Positions 40,803 through 51,376 of a stretch of DNA of 64,000 bases are shown here, in pieces. Each line of letters begins with the position of its first letter. Position 1 is the first letter of the stretch. The stretch is from Balanoglossus misakiensis. Its lineage: Eukaryota > Hemichordata. Below the pieces are notes generated by a model. The model saw only the letters and a list, made by a program, of their open reading frames with translations, was not told the origin of the DNA and ran no database searches. The position numbers and the translations under genes are program-made. The stretch is taken from positions 8,866,001-8,930,000 of the forward strand of contig CM082580.2 of assembly GCA_040954595.2 (NCBI GenBank). The letters run 5' to 3'.

Positions 40803-41130
40803 AGATGTAATCTAAAAAAAGTGTTTTCTCCAGAGTGAGCAAACACATTTGTTCCCCGTAAATAAAAGTCTTAAGCCCTTTCTCATACTTTGCTCAAGAC
40901 AACTTCAGATCATTTTCTCGAATTTGTAAAATAAAATACCTGGGGTGTCACCATGCAAAATTTCGAATGAGTGAGCGAAATTGTCTTAAGTATGAAATAC
41001 AAAATGGTTAAATCCATGGAAAAAGGGAATCTGGTTAAAATCAGATGAACAGGGTACGGCAACCCCTTTTACTTCGCGGGACAGCATAAGAATACAGTAC
41101 CTTGATCAAGGATGAAATGTATTTACCTGC

Positions 41131-41131
41131 A

Positions 41132-41178
<47 letters not shown>
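41131..41178. repeat. (TCAG)n microsatellite
   Basis: About 12 tetranucleotide units with one interruption (GTAAG), just downstream of the GPCR stop codon. Confidence 0.95.
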
Positions 41179-41179
<1 letters not shown>

Positions 41180-41364
41180 CCAACCCAACCCCCCAATCAA
41201 TCAACCCTCCTCCCTTGCAATTAATTACCATTTTATACCAATCCCAAAAGGGAGTGTACGGATCCTGCTTGCTAGAAAGTAATAATTCCGTCAAATCCAC
41301 ATGGATGCTTACGATCATGTCCAACGATTCAAGAAGAACGCGTGCGTGCACGTGCTCGCTGCAG

Positions 41365-42471
41365 CTACGATACAACGAACACGTCAACTGTTGAGGTTTT
41401 GCTGGCGACGGGACGCCTACACAAATCCCGACAGTCCCAAAGCCCGCGTAGGAGTTTGCCATAGGAACGGCGGAAACTCGGATTCGTCCACCCGTATATG
41501 AGAGAGTTCATCGCGCTGTTGGCAAACCACAGAGAGGAGACGCCGAAGGGAGCGCCCTTTCGCGGGTCCATCAGGTAAAACCAATAGTGCGGGGTGATGC
41601 ACAGGGTGTACGTCAAAAACGCCACGAAGAGGGACTTGGTGACCACAATGTCACGGCGGGACACGCTGCCGCCCTGGGGTGCCGCGTCCAGCGCCCGAGT
41701 CTGCCGCTTCACCTGGCGGATGGTCATCCAGATCTTCACGTAACAGAAGATGATTGTCGGGTAGGGCAGGGAGAAGTTCAACACTATCGCGGCGATGAAG
41801 TAGTAGATCCCGCTTCCCCTGGCGTCGAAGAGACATATCAGCTCGTCGCCTTTGAAGTGGTAGTCCGGCAGGAAGCCGAAAAAGGGAGTCGTGGCGAAGG
41901 CGAATCCGTAGAGGTGGGCGCCGAAGCCGAGGAGTGCCGTCCTCCGCCTCGACAGCATCTTGGACCCGCCCGGCTGCTTTCTGCAGACCGTGACATACCG
42001 ATTGATGGCGATCAGCGTCATGCATATCGTCGAGCAAACTCCGCTCTGAATCATCAGGAAGGCGAAAGTCTGGCAGAGGAAGTTTCCCGTGTCGCCGTGG
42101 TGCTGGTAGCCGAAGCTGCGCCCGTTGGTGGCATAAGCCACGATGACGATACCCGTCAACACCGTCGAGGTGAAAATGTCCGAGACGGCCAGGACGAAGA
42201 CGAGCAAGTTGGACGGGGTCCGCAGGTGGCGGTACCGCGCCACGGACGCCAGCACGAGCAAGTTGCCGGCGAACCCGACGAGGACCACGGGAACCAGAAA
42301 GGCTATTGCCACGCTTCTCTGAACGACCGACACAGATTCGACGAACGGGAAATCTGAAGTCGCCGAAGTAGTAGATGGTCCGCTGATGTCTCCGACACCG
42401 GGCGCCATCTCCACAGACTTGTTCAAGTTGGAGGGCTCGACAGAAAAAAACACCGTCGTACTCGCAGCCAT
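41365..42471 (-). CDS. class A (rhodopsin-like) GPCR, intronless, orphan
   Basis: A single 368-aa frame with seven hydrophobic segments. Landmarks: N-glycosylation site NKS (17-19); TM1 GFAGNLLVLASV with N70 (position 1.50); TM2 LAVSD with D98 (2.50); Cys133 at the top of TM3 and Cys213 in the second extracellular loop, the usual disulfide; NRY (157-159) in place of DRY; TM6 CITPHYWFYL; TM7 NSAMNSLIYG (about 318-327), a degenerate NPxxY; and a Cys-containing tail. NRY with a rhodopsin-like TM2 recalls the Moody/Tre1, GPR84 and melatonin-receptor-related groups, but I cannot name a ligand. ATG at 42469-42471 precedes a plausible extracellular N-terminus. It is likely a plasma-membrane receptor coupling to heterotrimeric G proteins. 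Long open frames on the opposite strand are shadows. Confidence 0.9.
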   Translation of the reverse strand: MAASTTVFFSVEPSNLNKSVEMAPGVGDISGPSTTSATSDFPFVESVSVVQRSVAIAFLVPVVLVGFAGNLLVLASVARYRHLRTPSNLLVFVLAVSDIFTSTVLTGIVIVAYATNGRSFGYQHHGDTGNFLCQTFAFLMIQSGVCSTICMTLIAINRYVTVCRKQPGGSKMLSRRRTALLGFGAHLYGFAFATTPFFGFLPDYHFKGDELICLFDARGSGIYYFIAAIVLNFSLPYPTIIFCYVKIWMTIRQVKRQTRALDAAPQGGSVSRRDIVVTKSLFVAFLTYTLCITPHYWFYLMDPRKGAPFGVSSLWFANSAMNSLIYGWTNPSFRRSYGKLLRGLWDCRDLCRRPVASKTSTVDVFVVS

Positions 42472-44177
42472 GTGTGCAAAATTGGGGTGATTTAAATTGA
42501 GAGCATGCAGTCGTTATGACGACATACATGTATATCTGATCTTACTAGTAATACTGAACGGTGTGACGGATCCATCTCCCATGCGCGTCTTTCTTTTACG
42601 TCACAACATAACGCCCAGATTTCCGGCATAAATTTCACGGCACAAGCCACATCTACCATGCATCGACGGATCAAGATCATATTGTGCCTGGCAAGTATAG
42701 GACCTACTCTAGATTTGCGGCAAAGTTTGTCTGCAAGGCATGATATCCAAAGCCAAAGCTCGCAGATCACGTGATAAGGTATTAGAGCATCCAATTTTAA
42801 AGAGCACCCGGTAGCTATCAGTGAGCTCTTAGGCCTGGTACACGCATCCGGATAATTGGCACGCAAATTAAACGCGCTGGGGAAGCAATTCCTCGTACGC
42901 ACCATGAAATACACACGTCGTTTTCAATTACACGACGTTGTTTCTGAAACCGGGTTTTCAGACTGAAGAAATCTGACAACTGGAACGGTTTCGTTGATTT
43001 TCCCCGGAAACACACCGATACGGAACTGCGTGTCCCAAATCAGCTGAACTTATTCTTAAATTAATATCCTACAGGCAAACACCGATCCGAGTAAGCAAAT
43101 ACTAGTACACGTAGTAAGAAAATGTGGGTTGACTAATACAAATATATTTGGGTTGTCTAATACCAAGAGGTAATATCTTCATCATTGGCAGTACGAAAAT
43201 TCACACGGTAGAAAGAGACCAAAAGTGCAGTTATAGGCCTATACATGTTTTACATCCATGCACTTTTCACGACCGTGCAACTTACGTACTTTTTCACACA
43301 ACTGCGGTAGTTTAAAAGAAGATATCGATTAAAGGGAGTAGCTTCAGTATGAACCTCCGGGATCTGTGACGTACAGTGACGAAGCAAATGCCATACAGCT
43401 CACGGGTTAGAATTGCAATCCACTCAAGCACAGTGATACTCGTGTTTGTGTCACGTACATGCCTGACGGTTAGCGATGAAGGATTCTTGACAAATTATCT
43501 TGGTTTTTTTCCCAACTTAACGAAAAAAATATTAAAGTTTACTTGAGCTATAGAAGAAATAACACCCAGTAAGGTTTCTAAAACACACCGCTATACGTGC
43601 CAAATAGCCTTTTTTGAACACGATGAAAAAAATATTTCTAAGAAAGCTCTAATGGATCGGATATTGGGCAGTTATAGGTGATTTTCATGCGGAAATAATA
43701 ACAGACATAGGAGTTTCTGGGAACTTGTTAGTATTTCCTGGGGGGTCTTCCCACACATTATAATTTCATACTGCCTCAAATACTCTGTGTGCAGAGACTG
43801 ATTAGACACATATGCCACCGTCATGGTCATAAACAGATTATTCAGCTGCAGCGACCCACACCTGGATATTTGACGCACCATTGACGTATGTGTGTGTGTC
43901 TAGGGGTGTGCTCAGTAAGCAGAAAGGTGAATGCAGACACACACAGCGCATCAAATTCTTACGTATTGTCACCATAAAACGGCACAAAAATGATTGCTTT
44001 CAATATGCATCCGTCACCCAGAGAAATTAATCTGATTTTGCGAACCTGTTACATCAAGCACAGCTTGCGCGACTCCGACTGCTGTGGGTAATCCGAAACT
44101 TATGTTTTGATTCAACACAAAATGGCGAAAATCGGGCGTGTTACATACCCGTCTTGGGATTTGCATATTTTATCTGG
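42472..44177. other. intergenic region, nothing recognised
   Basis: It lies between the divergent GPCR and the O-fucosyltransferase-like gene and presumably holds both promoters. The minus-strand frame at 42492-42914 has no domain signal. Confidence 0.5.
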
Positions 44178-46950
44178 ATGTCGTGTGCCCGGGAAGCGGT
44201 TTGCTATGGGATGATGTGGCTGAGGACATTCCAGGCTGTCTTCTGTTTCCTGAGCTGTTTCGTGACGCTGGCGGCCCTTGTCTCGCTCTACGTGCTGCAC
44301 GAGACGCCCCCGTGGCATGCTCGAACAAGGCAACCGGGACAGCAGGTAAAAGTCGAGTTCAGAACGCGGTGAAAATACTGACAGTATTAAATTGTGCGCG
44401 AATTTGTTTTGCGTGTCCGCTGTCTGTATGGGAAAAATCGAAAGTGCGATATCATGGGTTAGGCCCTGCATGCATGCAACTCTAACGAGTTGGACGGCAA
44501 AACTTGAAAATGGGATATTTTCGACAAGTTAATAAAATCTCTAATATTGCTCACCAGTTTTGTGTAACAGAGATTATTTCCCAGTCAATATGGCAACAGA
44601 TTTACAGGCTCCATTGCAATAGATTGCCCGGCTCAACTTTTGATCGCTTGCCTCAAAAGTAGACCATTAATAGCATGTGGCCAATCATGACTGGGATTTA
44701 TAACCAAAAGTTTGTCATTAATTGAGCCAGCCAGTCGTGCCAAATCCTGTCCATACACAGCATGAAGTTCAAAAGACGAACGGAAAATATAATTACTAAA
44801 TCTAAGCAGATTTGCGCTGTTTTCAACATATCCGATTATGCTAAAATAGTTCAAATCCTGTTAGTATTTCATTGTTGAGCTTTGGACGCGATAGTCAGAC
44901 ATGAGTAACACAACGCTGCACACTTTCGAACCACGTCAATTTTGTAGCGTCCCCTTTCATCAGCGAGGTAGGCCTTGCTAACGATATCCAGGATACAACT
45001 ATCAATATTGAATGACTCGTTTACTTTTCGGATGTCACTGCTGAGAACAAAACATAGTGACCATGGCGACCAAAGCATGACAATCTGCGCATGCACAACT
45101 ATGGGAGGAGAAAGACTGCGTGTCCCCGATGTTTGAATATTGTGTATATTTTAATTAAAATCTACTTTCTGTCATTTCCAATGGCAACCTTTCGCATTTT
45201 ACACTTTCAGAGAAATGGCGGGAACGTTTCCAGCGAATTCGGGCATGTTGCGGTTGATGACGGACCACTGCCGACACAGGTAACACAGGGACCACCAGAG
45301 GGAAGGAGCAAGCTTGCGAATTCGAGTACGACGCGTGACGATCTGTCAAAGGCTCGACATGACCACGAAGCTAGGGTGGAGAACACGACGCGATACCTCC
45401 TGCCTTTGTTGAAGTACGGTCCTCCCGGCCCGAACTCCTTGTACAACTCGATCCGGTTCGCTGTAAACATGGCCTTGCAGCAGAACCGTAGTCTGGTTGC
45501 CGTGCCGTTTAAAAGACACTGGAAAGAGCGCCTGGCAAAAAACCAGACGCGGTTTGTTCGGTTCCGTGAAACGTTTGACGTCGGAAGACTGTCTAAACTT
45601 GTGCCGGTGGCGTCGCTGGAAGACTACAGACAGGACTGTGGCAGGAAAATCCCGGTTGATTCAATTGTTAACATGGCTGTCACTAAAGTCAAATGGGAGC
45701 TGACAAATATGGCAAAATTCGGACCACCGGGTCAAGGGGCCAAGGAAAAGTACCACTCAGAAACGAGACCGCTGTATTCAACAACATTGGACATCGACCT
45801 CCCCGGTATTAAAAATTACAGTAAACAGTATCGAAGAATGGTGGAACGATTTTACTCGTCTGAAAACGTCAGGTGTCTGGCAGTCTTCTTACTGGATGCC
45901 CAGGGGGTGTACAGCGTCGTGGACAACTACCATGTCGATGCGTACCCGAAAATTGACGAATATTTGACCAGGGCGCCCTACGTCCGGGAAATGGCAGAGG
46001 ACGCGGCTGGTTTCATCTCTCAGGGCAGACCGTTTGGCGCTATGCACTGGCGAAACATGACGGGAGAAGTGTGAGTTTCATTCATTCATTCATTCATTCA
46101 TTCATTCATTCATTCATTCATTCATTCATTCATTCATTCATTCATTCATTCATTCATTCATTCATTCATTCATTCGTAATTGCATTTCCGACTAATCTCA
46201 TTTCAGATGTAAAAGAGACCCGCTTGCATGTGAAGAAGGCCCCCAGAAACTCCTGAGGCTCCACTCAGCAACTATTGCTGAGGCAACGGCGAGATTTCTT
46301 CAAACCTTCAATATATCTTGTCTGTACGTATCCTGTCCCCTGTACGGATGTGTGAGTACTATTGAAATTTGAAGCTTTTGGAAATCTAAATTTACAATAC
46401 TTGTAGGCCGTACAATATAGTGTTTTAGTTTTGTGACTTACACCGTTTCAGCAAAACCCGTCACTATAAATGAATGATATCTTTCGTATATACCACTTTT
46501 TTTTCTAAACCGAATCAGGATATAGTGCAGAATCTCAAGCAGTTTATTCCTCGGGTGATATCACGTGACAACATCACGGAATCTCTCGGCGAAATTGCCA
46601 GGTACAAAGAGGACACGTACGTCATATCGTTAGTGGAACAGGAAATTGCCGTCAGTAAGTCATAATTTATAACTTTAAATAAAAAGCAAAATAGCCATAT
46701 ATTCTGGCCTGCTCATACTCAACATCGTAACTTTTTTTTATCTTAAATCAAGTTACATATTGTCACAACACCCCCTTTTCTGTGATTTTGACCAACAGAA
46801 GCCGCGGTTTTCATCAAGAATCGCTGGTCGAACTGGTCCGACTTCGTGGAATACTCCAGGAACGTTGAAGGAAAGCCAACGATCCCTCTTCCTGACATTC
46901 CAGGAATTCCCGAGGAGCTGAAATCCTTGCCAGAACTCATCAAGAAGTGA
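44178..46950 (+). CDS. type II membrane protein, GDP-fucose protein O-fucosyltransferase-like, 5 exons
   Basis: Exons: 44178-44345, 45211-46070, 46207-46351, 46519-46654, 46799-46950 (1,461 nt, 486 aa). After a short cytosolic N-terminus, a hydrophobic anchor (residues about 14-40, FQAVFCFLSCFVTLAALVSL) is followed by a luminal stem. The lumenal part has many N-glycosylation sequons (NVSS, NSST, NTTR, NRSL, NQTR, NYSK, NMTG, NISC, NITE). The catalytic part resembles protein O-fucosyltransferases: a GPNSLYNSIRFAVNMAL block where the family has its N-terminal GxxNQ-type loop, AMHWRN where POFUTs place the catalytic Arg, and SLVEQEIAV..AAVFIKNRWSNWS, which matches the family's C-terminal S.V(D/E)QEI..S.(F/W)S. 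A Golgi/ER role in adding fucose to secreted proteins is inferred. An alternative start is ATG 44211. Exon 2 ends directly at a TTCA microsatellite. It is convergent with the MFS gene, only 204 bp away. Confidence 0.65.
46077..46175. repeat. (TTCA)n microsatellite abutting a 5' splice site
   Basis: About 25 tetranucleotide units begin 6 nt after the exon end at 46070 (donor GTGAGT), filling most of the 136-nt intron. Confidence 0.97.
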
Positions 46951-47012
46951 AATCCCAGATTGAGGAGTGCTTTACAGAAAACTTGATAAAAAGTATGGCA
47001 ATGTGTATAGTA

Positions 47013-47018
47013 AATAAA
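47013..47018 (+). terminator. polyadenylation signal of the O-fucosyltransferase-like gene
   Basis: AATAAA 63 nt past the TGA at 46948-46950, in a short 3' UTR before the convergent transporter gene. Confidence 0.6.
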
Positions 47019-47153
47019 GTCGAACTTTACACCATGGTTTTCTGAATATGGACAGATAAATCTATCTTCCAAAATAGACGCTCACAATAATATTCTCAAC
47101 AGGAAGCTTGGTGATCATGAATAATGCCCAATCCATCTCCAAGTTTTATGATA

Positions 47154-49260
47154 TCAAAGGTGGGTTACATTTTCTGTTGAACTACGACACTGTTCGTAGA
47201 TGGAGGATGTTCTTGACGTCGAATCCCACTCGCACAGTCTCTTTGCGTGTGGCATAGCACGCGGGGTCTCTCTTGTACCTCGGGGGCGTCGTCGCCATCT
47301 GCGCAACGGCAACTCCAGGAGCAGGGTCGCTGCTGCCAACAGCAAGGCGCCTCCAGCGACGCAGAATGATATGGTGTAATCCTTCGTTCGGTCGAACAGC
47401 CAGCCTGTAAGTGGGAAGGTAAACATGTTGGTATCATGGTCTTTACTTAGGACCTTCTAATACCGATGCTTCTTTTTTAACATGGTGGGTATACTGAGTC
47501 AACGAGCAGCAGAAGTTTGCGTGTTCGGTAGCAGCATCATGCATTTCCCCATAAATTGATATCTGATAGTTAGCCACACATACAAACACCTGCCCTATCC
47601 AGTAATAGCTGACGACACAGTGATGCCGGCCAATTATAGGTTACATATGGTTAACTTTTGCAATCAACAGGTGGTTACGACCTACCTCCAACCGGTGGTC
47701 CAATACATTCGCCAACTCCCATACCGAGAAACGATAGTCCGAGAGCGCTGGGCAGGTGTTCACTGCCGACGAAGTCTTTCATGACTACGGCCACGAGCGG
47801 CATAAACATGCCGCTGCCGACCCCGACCAAGGCGGCCAAGATAGTTAAACTGACGTAGTTGTTGGCGATAGACATGAAAATCGCGGCAAGGCCGCAGACG
47901 GCGGTGCTGGCCATGTACACCCGCACGGGAGAGAGCAGGTCGGTCACGCCGACAAAGCAGCCGTGGGTCAACCTGGCGAGCAGACTGAACACCCCCATCA
48001 CGGTCTGCAAGAGCGACGCCTCGAGTTTAGGGACACCCAGATACACGGCGTTTGGAATCATGTGTACGGTTACCGTGAAAAACCCGAAGGCGTTCAGTGC
48101 CATGGCAGCAGTCATCAGTAAAAACTGTTCATTGGTGTAAAAGAGAGATATGTTTAAATAACTTGCAAGTTTTCGCCACACTTTTGCAGCGCGACAACCT
48201 TTGACTCGCCTTCTCTCTTGTCTTGTTACGCCAGAACACCGAGATTTGTCTGCAGTCTTGGGTCTTTCGGCGACGTTGCCCGGTGGCAGCGGTCGCAAAA
48301 GTAGACTCGTCGCAAACATGTTCAAATTGATGGCGCCCGCAATGACCAGGGCGCCTCTCCATCCGTAGGTATCGATCATCACTTGCCACAGAGGCGGCAT
48401 TGCCATCAGGCCCACACCGGATCCGACATAAGCGATTCCATTGGCGAGAGCGTGCCTTCGTTCAAAATACTGTCCAATGAGAGAGACGCTTGGAACGTAT
48501 GCTAGCCCGTAACCAAAACCTGGACGCAAGAAAAGAGAGCAATGTGGGGGTTACCAAACATTTTATGAGAGAATAAACTAAACTTGCCTTGAGCAGAATA
48601 TGAGAAAAATTAAATTAAGACTTTAATTGTCGAGGCGCACTGGCATACTATACAGGTGCATAAACCAAACTATTGTTGCCGCGTGGACGTGGAGAACACG
48701 CGTCAAACTCACCTGTCATGATACCGCAGGTGACCAAGAGTACGGGAACGCTGTTGGCGAAGGCACTGGTAATCCATCCTGCAGAAGAGACTAGAGCCCC
48801 GGCAGCAGCCACGGGGCGCGAACCGAACTTCTTGCTCAGAGCGCCGGCGACTGGACCTGTGGATATCAAAAGTTTTGTCTCTTGGACAACGCATGAGGTT
48901 GTGGGTGTCTAGGGTTTATAACTGCAAGAGACTCGGATTCGTGAACAAAGAAAACTGAACCAGATGTGAATATGCCCCCATGGCTGACACGTTATGTGTC
49001 ATTATAATTATTTTGTAGATATGAACCAGTATTACACACTTACTGGTGAATAGCTGCACGGCAGTGGACAGTGACGGCACCCACGACACATCGCCCACGT
49101 CGTTCCCGAAATACTCCACCCACCTAACAACCAAGACGCCAAGTGAGTACGTCAGACCCACCACCAATATCAACATCACGTGGCAGTGGAGGACGATGAA
49201 CCAGCCCCAGCTTCTACTGTGAATGGTGCCATGGCAACCAGGCTCTCCCTTCTTCATCAT
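47154..49260 (-). CDS. monocarboxylate transporter-like MFS protein (SLC16 family), 4 exons
   Basis: Exons: 49260-49044, 48856-48713, 48519-47686, 47404-47154 (1,446 nt, 481 aa). About 12 membrane segments. The SLC16 signatures are present: SRSWGWFIV at the start of TM1 (family pattern (D/E)G(G/S)WGW) and YFERRHALANGIAYVGSGVG before and in TM5 (family YFxKRRxLAxGxAxAGSxxG). A large basic cytosolic loop between TM6 and TM7 (KSRCSGVTRQERRRVKG) fits the family. It is likely a plasma-membrane carrier for monocarboxylates or related small organic anions; the substrate cannot be told. The acidic (D/E)G pair of TM1 is missing (HSRSWGW), as in many divergent invertebrate members. Start ATG 49258-49260 is the first of two adjacent Met codons. 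The tail is short and Arg-rich. Confidence 0.88.
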
Positions 49261-51376
49261 CGGGACCTCCAGAGGAAAGAGAGAAGGAGAAAACCCCACT
49301 AAAGCGCACGTTTATGGCCGGGCGCTCTGGAAGGAAATTGCTTTAATCTATGAACGACATAAGCGCACGTATTGTGCGATCGTGAAATATGCGAGATAAG
49401 TATTCGGGTAATATAAATTGGTCACAGAAAGATTTACAGACAAGTCTAGCTTTACCTCGTCAGACCGGTGTAAACTTATCATTAACCTTCCAGATGGTCA
49501 ATATTTGTCGAGAAATGACTGACGGCTGGTCGACAGCAGACAACTTTCAAGGGCGTGAGCGAATTTATCACTTGCTCTATAATATTTATCGTAATATTAT
49601 TTATATTACAGTCGCGTTTTGCATTTATCCGACCGTGATCGGACTTTGTACAGTGTCACAAATTTCCATTGTGAAATAACATGCACATGGTGATTTAGGG
49701 GCTTTGGAAGTTAGGAGTTCGACAGCTCTACCGCTAACCTTGGAAACAATTACGCAAGAAATAAATATCCCCAGGGAAATATTGCGGATTGAGAGAAATT
49801 GAATAGGACCAAAAAGAAAGACCCAATAATTGCTATGAATGCGCTTGCGCGAAAGAGTTGTTCCAGACTGTTAAAAAACACAGTTAATTATGATGTGGAT
49901 AATATAAGCCTAGGTCGATCACACATCCTCCCCCGCAAAAAAAAAAAAAAATATCAGCACTGAGCCGAGGGATCTCATAAACCGAACGGTCTATTGGAAT
50001 CTACAGACCATAGTTTAGAAATTGTGCTGCAATCGATGGAACCCGGGCCTAACCCAACGATGTAATATAGACCGTCGGTACGGACGTTAATAGCAGAAAT
50101 AAATGATGTCACATTCGATGATCAACAATGAAATGATCATTTCTATTTTTATTCTTAAGTCACCCGACTTATAGAGTGCGTCGTCTCCTGCGTTAGGTGA
50201 TTATTGCCGGTCGGTCCGAGACGAAAGTGTCGTTGTACCGCCTGCAGGCCGTGGGTTTCTTAAAAAAATACTGGGCTGAAAGTGGGAAACGATGAAACGA
50301 AAGTCTTACCGACTGTGCTCACCAGAGAACATCCAGGGTTTACCGGTGCATTGTGCTATGTTCGTTCGATGACACTCTGGACTGTTCCGGGATGTGACGT
50401 GTTCTAGTTCTGCGGTCATGCCCTTCTACTACACGCCGCGGCGGGCGTTCTCATATCCCGTGATGACCCCCACACCGTGCGTGAAAATCCAGGTTTTACA
50501 ATTGCATTGGCCTCTGTTCAGTGACACTTCAGACTGTTTCGGGGACGTATTGTGCGGTCATTATGACCTTCATACATCTAACACTATTTAAGAGATCATC
50601 GTGGAATGGGACATTTATAGTCACCTATGGTAATTGAAATCGATTGGCGGAATCTATTACATCCGTCAAAGAAAATATAACCATTAGAGCTACTTTGGGA
50701 ATAGATTGAATTATTTCATCTGAACGTCAAATGTCAAGGCATGAGGGGCGTGCTTTTGATGATGTTGGGGAGGGGTAATTAAAATTTGCACTGGCATCAT
50801 TTCGTGAGTGCACACAAATGATTGTACAAATAAAACCGTCAGAATAAAGGGTTTCCATAGATACGAAAAACATTAATTTATGGCATTATACAACACCTTG
50901 AACCAATTCCACTTAACACATATTTCTGTCAATCGTACAAAAGAGATTTGAATTTATACCATTGGTGACATCAGACCTCCTTTACTCCAGTCGACTTAAT
51001 ATATACCGCACTGCAAATTAACGTAGTGCCTCGACCCATGAAAATGCATTCGACGTTTCCCTTAACAGCTCTCGCGACATCGGCAGTGTCTATAAATGCA
51101 CACCGATGCCGAACGATCATAGCAACGAAAAAACACACACCTTCGGATCAACTTACACGGGCGGCTTTAGAAAGCGAGAAAGCCACACCATTGTGTTCGT
51201 GCCCCCGCTCGGACGTACAGCGATTGTAGACCGAATCTGCGAGGAGGGGAGCTGGTCTTGAAGACTCACTGACGTATAGTTTGCCAGTCCGACGGAGACC
51301 ACAGTGGACTTTCCCATAATGGAATGACTTCGTTTCCCAGGAAAATCGTCTCCATGGCTGTGATCAACGAATAAGG
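49261..51376. other. intergenic region between the transporter and Death-domain gene A
   Basis: It holds the two divergent promoters. The only structure I see is a diverged direct repeat at 50315-50568. The frames at 49389-49679 and 51026-51229 show no family signal. Confidence 0.5.
50315..50568. repeat. diverged tandem repeat, two units of about 100 bp
   Basis: Unit 1 (about 50315-50423) and unit 2 (about 50474-50568) share ATCCAGG(G/T)TTTAC, GCATTG, TGACACT..GACTGTT(C/T)CGGG and TGCGGTCAT blocks in the same order, separated by about 50 bp. It may be an old duplication or paired copies of an interspersed element. Confidence 0.5.

Larger units (their letters stand above)
38721..41364. other. 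intergenic region between MFAP1 and the GPCR
   Basis: It contains the MFAP1 upstream region (an ETS-type ACGGAAGTG lies near 38.88 kb), a GA microsatellite at 39298-39359, a G12 run at 39763-39774, broken coding-like segments at 39.95-40.80 kb and a TCAG microsatellite at 41131-41178. I see no intact gene. Confidence 0.5.

Noticed and set aside
41587-42357. 256-codon plus-strand frame opposite the GPCR
   Set aside because: Shadow of a GC-rich GPCR exon; low-complexity His/Asp/Arg peptide with no domain.
41651-42529. 292-codon minus-strand frame
   Set aside because: Shifted-frame shadow of the GPCR; the 368-aa frame has all seven membrane segments.
44122-44214. Upstream ATG at 44122 as start of the O-fucosyltransferase-like gene
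   Set aside because: That frame stops at about 44214; the ATG at 44178 is in frame with the membrane anchor and the splice junction.
46077-46175. Regular repeat considered as a CRISPR-like array
   Set aside because: Simple tetranucleotide repeat with no spacers, in a eukaryotic intron.
46071-46256. Open frame made of repeated FIHS
   Set aside because: Translation of the TTCA microsatellite in an intron.
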